Source: Antedon mediterranea
Taxonomy: Eukaryota; Echinodermata; Crinoidea; Comatulida; Antedonidae
NCBI RefSeq assembly: GCF_964355755.1
Contig: NC_092679.1
Coordinates: 5,518,001 to 5,582,000 of the forward strand
Direction of reading: 5' to 3'
Length of the DNA: 64,000 bases
Part shown: piece by piece, positions 12,219 to 24,900 of the stretch
How the letters are laid out: the number at the start of each line of letters is the position of its first letter
Position numbering within the stretch: the stretch's first letter is position 1
Made by a program: the position numbers and the translations under genes
The notes under the pieces: generated by a model
What the model was told of the DNA's origin: nothing
Seen by the model: the letters and a program-made list of their open reading frames with translations, nothing else
Databases searched by the model: none

Positions 12219-13867
12219 GGTACTAAAAATAGAAAATCCCCTTGGTGAAAACTGAGACCCAAAAACTCTGTGCTAATGAAATGTATTTGTTACTAATAGT
12301 TTGGTAGGTATCCGTCATGTCTGACAGTTCGTAACTCTCATGGTAGCATTCCACTGTTTACGATCAGCAGCTAGTTGGTAAACAACCAGCAGAGGATGTC
12401 CAACAAGGGCCTTAATTCTATCTGTCCATTAATGTTATAGTAATAAATACTTAGGAACCTTACTTGAATTCATGCTTTTAACGAATCTTAACAAATGGAA
12501 CATAAAATGTAGTACAATTACCAGTACGATGGATTTGAACGTATATAACTTCGTAGTGTTAATGGCACCGGCACCTTTAATTTGTTATAACTTACCTGCC
12601 TTATTTTAGCAGATTCTACTACTGACGAAGGATGAAAGATAGACCTAATTCAAACAATTTCCTAAACTTTGTGTAGGCCTATTTATTACGAACCACTTAT
12701 TAAAGTTGGTAGAGCGACTTTCGCTGGTAGAGTTGTGTACAATAACGTGGTAATTATAAATTATAAATTATAAATAAAGAAAAGGCAAAAAAAATGTGGT
12801 CAGATATGGACCGTAACAATTTAGCAAGGTATAAAATTAACGTTTATAAAATTGATATTTAGGTAAAGTAAAATATAACTTTTTTTTTGATTGCCTGAAA
12901 GAGATAAAAAGAGTTATAAAATAAAGAATTCTGTGGTAAATTATACGTACATTGTTAAGGATTGAAAAACGTGTAAAGAGTGTATAACATAGAGGACATT
13001 TTTGTTTTTTTTCTTTCCTTATACTATTATATATAAAATGCAATGGTAGGAGTGAGATATCAGATGTACTGAAAGTTACTTAATGTCAATTATATTGTAT
13101 TGTATCATTACATTACTCATGTGCTTAAACGAACATTTTATTGAAGAAGAAATAAAAGTGGGTCGATCCTACATAAGACAAAAAAAAATAACGTCATGGT
13201 AATTATTAGCTCATGATATAATAAATAAAAAACATTCAAGTACCTAATAATAGTAAGTTATTATGCTATTTATAGTAAAATATGTTACAGGAAATACAGC
13301 CAAAATAAATGAATTAAATATCGGTAAACTTAACGGTAACGGTATTTCTAAAAATGTTTATTTACTAAAAGTGGAGAACGCTGCATTAGAACATCTGTGC
13401 AATGGTAATCTATCTAAATGCTTAGGGGAAACATTCGCGTAACTTCTAGAATACCACTGTATTATTTATCTAATTATACATAAAAATACAATATAGGCCT
13501 AAATATATATTTTTTAAATCACACATTCATAACATTCAACAGCAGACAAAAGTAAAATTTTCAGCTGAATTGCACTTTATGATAACAAAAAAGGATTAAA
13601 ATAACAAAACTAGAAAGCCACTCAAAATGTGCATACCTCCGCCTACTGTAAAATTTTCCTACATAAGATTTCTCCGGTCAAAAAAAAACAATATATTATT
13701 TGTGTGTGTCTGAATGCTTCTTGTGATTTAGGCTGATTTCACTACAAGCATGTTATAACGCCGTATTACTATAAAATAATTTGTTTCTTTGGCGGAAATC
13801 AGCCACCGTAGCATTGGAAGTATAATATTATGAATAGTTTTACCTCTAGAGGCGGAAGAAGTGGCAA

Positions 13868-14040
13868 CCGGCCGGGTGCCAAATGGCCGGTGGTGGCAAA
13901 TGGCTGGGTGAAAAATGGCCCGGGTTGGCAAATGGCCGAAGGTGGCAAAAGGCCGGATGGAAAAGACCGGATGGCTTATGGCCACGTGGCAAAAGGCCGG
14001 GTGTCAACAGACCGGGTGGCAAAAGTTTGGGTGGCAACGA
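13868..14040. repeat. Degenerate G-rich tandem repeat
   Basis: About ten imperfect copies of a 17-bp unit of the type GGTGGCAAAAGGCCGGA. It keeps several short ORFs open on both strands; none looks like a protein family. Confidence 0.8.
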
Positions 14041-14466
14041 GCGCGCCCAGGGTTTGTTGATACCGACGTTAAAAAAACTATTTTTCAAATTCACCTGTTT
14101 GTTTTTGGCGTTGCTGTTCTATTGTTAGTCCATTGAAGCTATTCTTAGTTAGAGGGCTTGTTACATAACCATTACAGCAAACTCGCATACACATGCTTGT
14201 AGTGAAATTAGCCTAATATCACACACAGCATTAAGCCTAGCTAATTAGTATTATGTTTGCTTTTAAACCACTTGTATGTACTTTTATTTTCTTACCAATC
14301 TGTAAAGAAATGTGCATCTGCTGCAAAAGAGAAGCAATAAATATTATTATTAGCATCAAGTTTTTTTGTAAATATTTACAGTATCTTAAGCTAATAATTA
14401 ACGCACACAACTTCCACCAGCTAAAATAAGCACGAATGTACTCGGGGTACAGCAAAGAAGCTGTAA

Positions 14467-14494
14467 TGACGTCATAAGACGGTATGTGACGTCA
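14467..14494. promoter_or_regulatory. Two palindromic CRE-like sites
   Basis: TGACGTCA occurs at 14467-14474 and 14487-14494, the second inside an 18-bp palindrome GTATGTGACGTCACATAC. TGACGTCA is the full CREB/ATF consensus. Two exact copies 20 bp apart are unlikely by chance. The nearest downstream gene is SDE2, about 0.9 kb away. Confidence 0.4.
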
Positions 14495-15397
14495 CATACA
14501 CGTCAATAACCTCGCTACCACGGCTATAATACGGTACCATCTTCAAGACGTCATATGGATGCATCCGGTTTAATTTAAAAATCCGGCTCTATAGCTTTGA
14601 GGAGGACATGTCCCTGTAGTATTCATGCCAAATCCCAGCTCAATACCACAAAGAATAAGGGAGGAGTAGTACTTTATAAATCGCACTTTTTACTCAATAG
14701 TGTCGGATGGAAAAGGAGAAGATGAGAGACGAGTAAAAAAAATCCGTACCGGTCGCGGACCAGCTTGAGATCAATCTCTCAAGCTGGCAGCAGAGCTAAC
14801 TGCCATGTATTATTATAGGTTTAAATGACTAGACTCTACCTGCAATGTTCACTTAGTCGCAATAGTGATTTTCTGGTTATATTCTCACGTAATGGCTACT
14901 CTCTTTAATAAAGTTTGATTCTTTAAATTGTGAAAACACAGTGATTGAATTTGTGTTAATGTTTTTTTGTTATGATAGTGATTTAATAGTGGCATAACTA
15001 GCGAGTGATTCTCACCAACTCTAATGTCGAATCAGAACAGTGTTGTTTCTTGACTCAACCTCGAAGAACAATATTAATAACACACTTTTGTATAATATAG
15101 TGCACGCTAAAGTATTGAATGGAATTTAAAATCGTAATTTACGTTTCTTCCGTTGTGAAACGGTATACGAACAAACACGATTACCTTCAAAATAAGTTAC
15201 ACAATATCGAACTGTAACAAAATCACTAAAAATGAACACCGACAATAATACGCATTTGGCGTTTCATTGTATATAAAGTTTCGGGCTCTGCGCCCCCTCT
15301 ATGGCCTAAAAAAATTCGCTTTTGTTTGGTATGTTTGTTGTGCACGACGATCAAACGTTTTTCATTTTCTTTTTTTGTTCAAGGATTTACTAATAAA

Positions 15398-18300
15398 ATG
15401 ACTTTCTTCGTAAACACATTTACTAAAGGATCTGTTTGCCTTGGACATGAATTATCTGTGCGGACAGTTGGTGATTTAAAAGTGAAATTTTGTAGCCAAT
15501 ATGTGAGTATTACATGAAAGTATTTAGCCTTGTTGCTAGGCCTATCTAGGCCTAGGCCAGGCCTAGATAGTAAATGAGCCGGGGTGCCCAAGGTGTCTGA
15601 TCATTTCGGCCGCCGGTTATGGAAGTGCCAAATTCATGAAACGCCAAAAAGGACAAATTATGTATTGTTAATTTCGGCCGCCAGAATTGTAATTATTCTT
15701 GAATATGTATGACACGCCATGTGTGTTAAAATGTTAATATTTTACTAAATAGTGTATTATTAAGCCGAATCGGTGGTCTTCAATTCCAGAAACAGCAAGC
15801 GATATTTATAGCGTGCACATCCATCACTACAGTGAATACTAATGATATTTTTTTAATAAGAAGGAGTTGATGCTGAAGTTTTTAGCCCATTGCACAACTG
15901 ATCTCTAGTTTAAATGACCATAATTCTCTGTGGCGTTCCATAGACTTGATAAAGTTATTTTTTTTCACTGTAATTCTGTACAGTTATTTCTGGCTATTTC
16001 AATTTGCCGCGCCATACCTGGCGGCCGAAATGATCATGCCATATTTTGTCCTTTTTGGAGTTTCATGAATTTGGTCGTTCCATGATTGGCGGCCGAAATG
16101 CACTGTGACCGTGCCCAACCGGTCATAACCTGGCGGTGTTAACTATTTGGCATAGAGGTACTTCTACTAGCTAGGCCTAGGCCCTAGCCTAGTAGTGGCT
16201 GCCTAGCCTTACATACAGTACTAGTGATGGGCTACCTAACTTTTTTAGTACTTTGTAATGAAGAAGGAAATTCAACGAAAAACATTTTACTCTCTGTGAA
16301 AAGTATCTTTTTCGTTATGCTAAAAAAAAAAATTGCATTTTCCTAACTAAAGTTAAATATTTGTCTAGGCCTACAGTATATGCCCTTGTGTGCCTTTTTT
16401 TCATATTTCTATTTATTAGTATATATTATTTTGTAACAGGGGGTTTGTACTTGTATAAGCTATTCTTCCGAGATTCCCCCTTCCTTTCCATTCTTTTTTT
16501 TTGTCTTTCAAATTTTCTCAATTTTAATTCAATTTCTTTTTATTTCGGAAATATAATCCATATTAATAAACGTATAAACAGAAAAAAAAATCGTAAACTC
16601 TAAACTTAAGTACAGTATATATATTTGTAGTTGTACTATGTCATAGTACAACTACAAAGAAGTAAAGAAAGAATAATCACTAAACTAATTATATTATATC
16701 ATGCATACAGTACCATATTAAGTTATCAAACATGGTCATTACGCATGATTTATAGATCGTTAGCCTGTGAAAGTATTTAAACAAAGAGGATATAATTTGC
16801 AATAAAACTGTCAATTATATCCACTGCAATTTGTATGTTTAAATACTTTTTATTCGTGAATATGTATTCTTCGACAACGGACTACAGGACTAGTGCATTA
16901 ACCATTGAGAGAAATAACTTGTTTCTCTATTATTTAACTATCAACACTTTCTAAGTATTTTGATCAGACCTTTTATTTCTTGATTTTCCTAGAATCTATC
17001 CACAAATGAGTTGAGAATAACGCACAATGGGAGGAATGCGAGTGATGAATGTTTGCTTGAAATAAATGGAACTTATTATGTAACACTAGCACTTCATGGT
17101 GGAAAAGGAGGTTTGTACAGTATATATCTGATAATTTGATTTACCAATTAAACATTTGCTCAATTTCGGTTTGTTAAATTATAATGTATACAGTAAGACC
17201 CATACTTTCTAAAAGTAGTCTCATGAAGAAAGGTTATCAACAATTATGTATAGTTCTAGGATTGTGAAGCAAACACCAAGCTATTCCGCTTCAATATCTG
17301 TATTTCCAATTGTCTTCTATCGCTATGGAATTATTTAATGCAGATCTTGAAATTAACACACATCTATAATATTGTGTATTACATTCAATAAAGTTTCTTT
17401 TTATTTTGCCAGGGTTTGGTTCCATGCTACGTATGCTGGGTGCTCAAATTGAGAAAACAACCAATCATGAAGCTTGCAGAGATTTGAGTGGAAGAAGAAT
17501 GCGTGACGTTAACAACGAAAAAAAGTAAGTACAATTAAAGACTACAATGGCTGCATTTTTAAAGAAGGTAGATGGAAATAATTTTTAAAAGTTGGGGTGT
17601 TTTTTTAGGCCAAAGAAAATGATGTTAATAACCCCTGTATCAGGGGTATATTACCACCTATCTGATAGGACAGTGATCAATTCACTATTGGTAATCCTTG
17701 GCCACATTGCCTAAAGACATAAATTAAACAAGAAATATTTCTTACAAAAAACGCTGCTCACTTATTGAAAAATATTTTTTATTTCAAATGTTTTTGAATG
17801 TGTCATTTTATTGTCAATAGTTATTTTACCTGCAAAAAATGTAATTTAAAGCAACAAATACTTAAATTGTCTGTCAGGCAATGGTTTTTGGGTTTCTTTT
17901 CTCTTTTTATATGTGAATAAATATTATTTTTTTGTTACAGAAGTGAATATTCAATTTCTGTCACTTTAGTTAATTTTATTGCTAAGGTCAAGTCTGGGGG
18001 TCACTTCATCACCCTAGATATTTCAAGTGTGAAGTACAGTATCCTATTACAAACACAAACTTTAATGGACTGTTTCGATAATAATTCAATGAATATCTGA
18101 CAGTGAATATATATATGTCCTAATAGACTCTTTTCTCAGACGTTTTTTGGGTCTACTGTAGAAGCTGGAATCAATAAATTATAGTGGAGTTTCCATTTTC
18201 GCAAAACTGTCGTCCTTAGAACTATAACTGCTGCTTGCTTTAGCTTCTGATTGAGTAGTCCTAATGGGACGTAGCGGGCTAGAGCAGCAGCGTGAAAAAT

Positions 18301-20243
18301 TTAAAAATAAGTAAAATGTACAATACACTGTTGTAGTACAATGTATTTTTTTTTTTACAACAGACTTGTTGATTGGCTCGATAAGAAGGCTGAATTGGAA
18401 AGGGAGCGAGATGAAAAACGAAAAGCAAAACTTGAGAAAATGCGGGCCAAACCAAGGCATGTGTTTACAGATCCAAATTATGATAAACAGAAAAAGAATG
18501 TGTTGGAGAATTTAGATGACGCAATTACTCAAGGTAGATATTTGGCGTCAGTTATTTGAAGATTCCCCCCCCCCCCCCCCCCCTGAAAAAATATTTTACT
18601 CAATTATTTTGTTGAATATACCGTTCTAATGTCACATTTAATAGTTACTCTCCAAAAATGGATCAGAAAAAAAATGATTTAACTTTATTAAAACTAAAAA
18701 ATGGCCTATTTAAAGTCTGATATTTATTATCTGATGTTATTATTGGATATTTCAGAATCTGAAACTAATTGTTTGCTGTGATTTTCTGTTTTCTATAGGC
18801 TTACAAGCTTCAACAACAAGTGAAAGTACCTCCACCTTATCAGTATCTACATCAAAGAGAAAAATGACTGAATATGAAGAAGATCAGAACAAGAAGTCAT
18901 GCTTGTGGTATGTCAGGGCTTGCATAATCTTGAATACTGTAATAATAGTTCATTCTTATATAGTGCATATAAGCAAGCTCTAAATGCGCTGCACTTTATT
19001 ACCTCAGTCATTTTTTTGGATCAAACACGTATGGAAACATACTTCCATAATAATGCAGCTAGTAATCAGTGCAATGTTGTGTCGTGATCTAACCAGGTAC
19101 CCATTTTATACACCTAGGTGGAAAGAGTAAAGTGTCTTGCCTAAGGATACAAGCAATGCGACGAGATTTGGATTCGAACCACGATCTCACAATCAGTAAT
19201 CGTCCAACACACTGTACCACACACCCTCACAAATGTTTCTCCCTTTTACTTCAGCCATCAATTTATCACTATTAGATTCTAGCTTGGAAAAATTAAATCA
19301 ATATTAACTGGTTTAGACATTTTTATTTTATTTTTTTTTTCGATACTAAAAGCGCTATAAGTGTATTGATAGTAATTGATATATAGCAGGGGATATCACC
19401 AGGTTTTGGAGTGCAGCACATTATGAACATTATTGTACAGTTAAGATCACATCAAACCGATTATACTTTTACCATTATTTCTAGGATGGGAGTAGGTATG
19501 GACGACAGCGATAGTGATGACGAACATGAAGTAGAGGCACAAAAGGAGAAAGTTGTAGAAGAGAAAACAGAAATTCCACAATCTAAAGACTATGAGAATG
19601 AATTGAAACATTCAACAATACATGATGAAGACACAACACCCTCAGAAAACAATAGCATGTCGCCCTCTAAGAGTGTTCCTCCTGTGGACATAATTATTAC
19701 AAATAAAACAGATGATAACTTAGTAAGTTTCTGACATAAATGTAATAGTTAATTAACTTATGCATGATGTTATGTAATAATTATTTAATAGCATAAAACA
19801 AACTCTGAAAGAAGGCAAGCCATTATGATTCAATATTTCAAACATTTGTTTATCAAATTGAAATATTAAATCATAATTGATTTCATTCACATTTTATAGT
19901 TTTATATATCAAATATCAAACTTAAAAGTGGTTCGTCTAGTTTATCTGTACTTTGTATTTCCTAAATATTTACTAATACCATATTCATTTTAATTATTGT
20001 CTTTAGGAAAATGAAGAACTTGATATTGAACAATTTTCCTCGGCCAGCGAACTTGAATCTGTTGGACTAGAACGACTTAAGAAGGTATTGATGGCGCGAG
20101 GGTTGAAATGTGGTGGTACACTACAAGAGAGGGCTAGTCGTTTGTTTTCTGTAAGAGGTCTTGCTCAAGATGAAATTGATCCAAGTCTGTTAGCTAAGCA
20201 ATCAAAGGGAAAGAAGGGCAAAAAATCAACAACAAAAAAATAA
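15398..20243 (+). CDS. SDE2: SDE2, ubiquitin-like fold and SAP-domain genome maintenance factor, 362 aa
   Basis: Seven exons: 15398-15502, 16993-17110, 17413-17524, 18364-18533, 18799-18907, 19485-19722, 20007-20243; all phases agree. Residues 1-74 form the N-terminal ubiquitin-like fold. It ends in the conserved cleavage motif HGGKGGFGSMLR (GGKGG at 71-75), after which the family is processed to release a lysine-started C-terminal fragment. The core block [20 protein letters not shown] follows, then a charged coiled-coil segment ([20 protein letters not shown]), an acidic serine-rich middle ([17 protein letters not shown]), and the C-terminal SAP-like domain [20 protein letters not shown] with [15 protein letters not shown] (about 303-345). 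In other eukaryotes SDE2 acts in PCNA-linked replication stress control and in pre-mRNA splicing in the nucleus. Human SDE2 is longer (about 450 aa), the difference being the disordered middle. The start was chosen because it opens the ubiquitin-like fold. Confidence 0.95.
15583..16121. mobile_element. MITE-like inverted repeat in SDE2 intron 1
   Basis: About 540 bp. Left arm has ATTTCGGCCGCCGGTTATGG and AAATTCATGAAACGCC; the right arm has the complements near 16015-16105 (GGCGGCCGAAATG, TTTCATGAATTTGG). The four CGGCCGCC blocks are unusually GC-rich for this region. Confidence 0.75.
16624..16658. repeat. Perfect 17-bp palindrome, 1-nt spacer
   Basis: TTTGTAGTTGTACTATG, T, and its exact complement. 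In SDE2 intron 1. Confidence 0.9.
17635..17730 (+). repeat. SINE family A, 3' fragment
   Basis: CTATCTGATAGGACAGTGAT, CACTATTGGTAATCCTTGG and CACATTGCCTAAAGACATAA match the 3' part of the full copy at 49976-50310. In SDE2 intron 3. Confidence 0.8.
18950..19235 (-). repeat. SINE family B with tRNA-like head
   Basis: In SDE2 intron 5. The complement starts with a tRNA-like head (box B like GTGGTTCGAATCC), then a conserved central block TCCTTAGGCAAGACACTTTA and a TACCTGGTTAGATCACGAC segment. A second copy lies at 24335-24590. Confidence 0.7.
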
Positions 20244-21927
20244 GATAGATTTAATAATTAGTTTTTTGTAATAGTTTCGTCAAAAGGCTTATCTATTGGG
20301 TAGATCTTGGCGCTACAGCATTTTCTGAGGTCATCTTTACGGTTAGGTTCAGGTCTCAGTGACTTTAAAATCCTTAATTGCTTCTCTATTTTAGTACTGT
20401 ATTTTAATATAGAGCTCCAAGATATTCCTTTGCTCTCTTGTAGTGTTACATGTTGTAAGGAACTATTGTTAATGAATTGATCGTTGAAATTCATTCATAT
20501 ACCCTTCAGTAGCTAATAAATCCATACTTACTGAAAGGTAAATTCAGAATCTAAAGCTCTGTCTACACTATCAAACTAGTTTTTGTTAAATAAAGTGTAG
20601 ACAGGGCTTTAGAGAGGCCATTATAAATGATCCTACTGCAGTTACTGTAACTACACTTTGTTTACTATAAACTGTTATACAATTATATTTTTAGGGGGTG
20701 AGGGTGTGAGTGTGAGGTAATCCTACACACTGTCTATTATCAGACTTCTACATTGAAACAAAGGAAAACCATCTGTTATATTGCATTAAAAAAATTTAGT
20801 TACTGCATAAGAATAATTTTAGCATAATTATTATTATTAATGCTGTAGTATATTGAGTTTAATAAACTATTTTGTTATCTAATACGTCTTTTCCATGTAT
20901 GTGTAATGTTCATATTTGCATTAGACAGTTACAATGAAATACACAAACACAGTACTAAGTATAGTTTTATATATTTTGTCATTTTTAAGAGGGCCCTTGG
21001 ATATCAGCTGACCTGCGGGTTCAGCTGGAAGAGTTTCCCTCTATAAATAAAGTTGAAATAAAAATAAAAGCAGTAACAAAGAAATACACAGTTCTATATA
21101 TGTAGCAACATTTATTCAACAAAAATGTGGCAAAACAATATTTTTACTTTAGAGTTTTTATCAACTTGGAATAACAATTGTTTGTTTTTAATATTGCATA
21201 TTTTATATATAACTTCTTTAAATAAATATTTCTTAGTTAATAAATAATTTGCATAAATACCAATATCGGAATTTATTTTTTTTACATTTAACTCAATAAA
21301 TACTTTTTTCTTTAAATACTAAATTTTAAGTAATAATTTAAATACTGTACATAAGTTTGTATAACTCAAGCCGATGTGTATAATGTGTTTGAGTTGTCAG
21401 GCCATTTAGAGAGTAGCACCCACCTCCCAAAAAAAAAACCACCAGTTACATTTCATATGATTGATTTCAAAAAACAATTTTTTTTTTTGGTTCATTGTAA
21501 ATATAATAGTGAAACATTTATTGCACCAAAGATAGTTATTTGTCACTTGCTGTCATCGTTCACCCATTTACAGTTGCTGGAAGTATAGTTAGGATATCTG
21601 AAAAACAAAGTAACAAACTTGTGTATATTTCTAAAGGCAACTGATGGGAAAGCTCTTTTGTAACAGTGGTTAGAATTAAGTTGAGATACAAAAGGGTAAA
21701 CCAAAGAAAAATAAAGCAGGACCTACATTCTAAGTACTCAGATTTTACGTCCGTATAAAATGAGCATGACAATAGTTATTTGTTCTCAATATCTTTAAAA
21801 GATTGCACGATAAACACTTGGGTTCAATTTTGAGGTCAACCTGGGTTTATTCCATGTTTTCGGTACAGATTTTGGTTTTGTACCTGTACGTAAAAATTTA
21901 GCTCCTACTGTGTCACTTAAACGAAGG
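20244..21927. other. Intergenic and 3' regions of converging genes
   Basis: SDE2 (plus) and the next gene (minus) converge here. Possible SDE2 AATAAA signals lie near 20859 and 21046. A 60-bp deleted copy of MITE family 1 occupies 20553-20612. No further exon was found. Confidence 0.5.
20553..20612. mobile_element. MITE family 1, internally deleted
   Basis: Both termini survive (AAAGCTCTGTCTACACTATC and GTGTAGACAGGGCTTT) with almost no interior. Confidence 0.7.
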
Positions 21928-24900
21928 TCATTTACCCTCCGGAATGTTCTGATCAAACTTGATAGATGACTTGTACTGTACGAATTTACCCGCTGGTAAA
22001 TATGAGTACTCATTGAATTTTTCTATGCAACACTGTGGCACAACAGTTTGAGCGTTAAACAGTTTGCGATTGCTGGACACTGCCACCGTGGGATGATCCT
22101 GTAATTAAATAGGAAGGGTTAGAGATGTGATGTTTCGATAGGGAAAATTGATAACAGGAGGAGAGAATTTATACCAAGGCAATTTAACAACAGGATGCTG
22201 ACCTCCGGATCAAAGGGTTTATCTGTGGCGGTGACATAATCAGTTACACGTCTCTTAACACTCACCGAGCAGCCGGGGGAGGGGGGATGAGGGAATATGT
22301 ACATAGTACAGTACTGTTGGTATTTGTCACAGCCAGACATAAGATCAAAGGACTGTTACGAGTTCCTATCTTGGTAAGGCGAGCTCAATGTCTGTTGTTA
22401 GATTGCCTTGTTTATACAAAGATTTGTTCATTGTCACGAGACTATTTTTAGGTTTTATTTATGGTACTCTTGTCTTTGTTTACTGTCTCGAAACAAAGTA
22501 TGATTCAATCATCCTGAAATTATCATTATAACTAAACCTCTGTCTACACCATCAAACTAGTTTGACAAAAAAAAGTGTGATGTGCCCAAATATGGTAGTG
22601 ATGACATCATCATGTCCATATAGCCACATTTGTTTGTTTGCTAGTGTAGACAGAGCTTATTTTTGTTAACTTTAGTGAGCTTTGGATAGATGCAATCTTA
22701 CTTCATTCAAATCATTTGGTGTTTTTCTGCTTTTTTTATTCTTTGGTAGAGTTGGTACCACTGCATTACTCAATGCTCTCTTCACTCTCATTAATGGAGT
22801 TGTCTCTCCTTTGATCATTAATGTCTGTAGATCGTTTTCAGATGGAATACCACCTGATAACTTCTGTATCTGTGGTGTAACCTAAAATAGAAATTATTAT
22901 TTTTCTAACTATATTAGAATGGAATGCTAAGTTTGCATAAATAGTTATTAACTTATAGATTTCTGGGTATATTGATTATTTACCTCTTTGGCTGTAGTTT
23001 TAGTTGGAGTTATTTCCATGACTTCTGATTCATAGTTGTCTTGTAAAATTAGCTCCCTTTCATCACAAGCTGGTAACTCAACAGCGGAAACATCAAACTT
23101 AAAAGAGAAATATAGAAATAGTATATTTGGTATGAACTGAACATTCTAGTTAGCAAGTATGAATTTTAACAGTACTGGTACATGTAGCCCCTACTGTCTT
23201 GTTGGGGACAGACAAATTGGTGCTGTTTGATGGCAGAATTCGACACGAATGGACCCTTATTGGAGAAGACGGTTTGATGGCAGCATTCGACACAAAAGGA
23301 CCCTTAGGGGAGAAGACGGTTTGATGGCAGCATTCGACACGAAGGGACCCTTAGGGTTGTTGTGTGTGTCGTTCACACCTGTGCGCAATTCCGCCCAGTA
23401 GGCTGCAATAACATGTCATACAAGGTGCATGGGTCATAGGCAACACAGCTAATCTAAACATGCATAGTAAGATATGTTTCGATCATAATTATTAAATTAT
23501 GATATTGTTTCTGAAATAGTATACAGAAATACAGTAATCAATTCTGAAAGGTTTCTATTTTATAAGATCGATCGTTTAAAAAATAAATCTCACAGAGTAT
23601 TTCATCATGCTTGATCGATGACTTCTGTGCCTCTTTTTCCTGATTGGTGTACTCGTCTTTATGTTAGCGCCATCATTCACTATCGATTTGTCTACCATAC
23701 TGGTACTTCTCTGATGTTGGAAAAATGAATATATCATATTATAATCTTATTATTTTAAATATCTAAAATAGTTATTATTTATAATTATAATCGAGCAAGT
23801 AAAAGGCCAAGTGGTTAAGACAGTGGAACCATAATTTGTAGCCATAACATCAGCAAGGGTTCTCCATGGTTCCAAGTCTTCTTTGATAAGGACCATAAAC
23901 TGTTGATCCAGTGTACACATCTGGCTCATAAGCTGGCTTAAAGAACCTAGTATATTAACATCTTTTAAGACGTGTAGGGTTCCCCCGGTGTATTACAAAC
24001 ACAGCCACTGTCGCACAGCCACTTAGCTAGGGGTGGAGGGGGGGGGGGTGGAAGGTGTCACACGTCCTTCATAAACTAATGTAAAGCATCAGCTCTCCTT
24101 TTTTATTATTCATTTTTAAACCTACCTTCTTCAGAATACTACTTGATGGCGATATAGAGGGCAGATGAAGCTGTGCTGCTTGAATACTTAACTCTGGTTC
24201 ATATTCTCTTTTTTTATTATCGCACAGTGAAAATGACACATGTTTTGAACTCTTAATACTACTGCTCTTGGACTGTCAATTCAAACAAAATCATTTCATT
24301 ATGCTGTTGTCACAGGTTGTAGAAGTTAATAAATATCAGGGATTTATAAAATGCGTAACATTGTGAATCACCCTGGTCATTTTTGGATCAAACATGTATT
24401 GAAACACACTCCCATAATGCAGCTAGTAATCAGTGCAAAGTTGTATCTTGACTTTACCAGATACCCACATGGGTGGAGAGAGACAAACGTAAGTAAACTG
24501 TCTTGCCTAAGAATACAAGTGATTCAACGAGATCTCACAATCAATAGTCCAACACACTGGGCCACACGCCCTTACGTTGGGCGTCTTATATCTAGATACA
24601 TTATGTACTTACAGGGCTTTTGTTGACTTTAGCTGCTGATAATAGTCTTTTACCATGAATTTGCAAAACAGATTTCTCTACAGTAAGAACGATCAAAAGA
24701 AACAAGATAATTACTTGTAGATACAAGAGTGCATCTTTTATTTGTCTATATCCTATTTTATTTAGGTTCAAATTTTACTTTGGATTGACTCAATAAGGTT
24801 TTTTTCATTGTATAAGCTATGCAATTGTTTTTATGTACTGTATACATATGTAGAAAATAAATCATTGGCATGTGGAACAATATGTAACAGTGATTTAGTT

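Larger units (their letters stand above)
12219..15397. other. Intergenic, no gene recognised
   Basis: AT-rich. Holds the degenerate G-rich repeat at 13868-14040 and CRE-like sites at 14467-14494, listed separately. A 5'-untranslated exon of the METTL27-type gene may lie just above 12222, where an acceptor (TTTTTAG) precedes TACCATGG. SDE2 transcription presumably starts in the last few hundred bases. Confidence 0.45.

Noticed and set aside
13830-14128. G-rich ORFs on both strands
   Set aside because: Degenerate 17-bp tandem repeat, no family resemblance.
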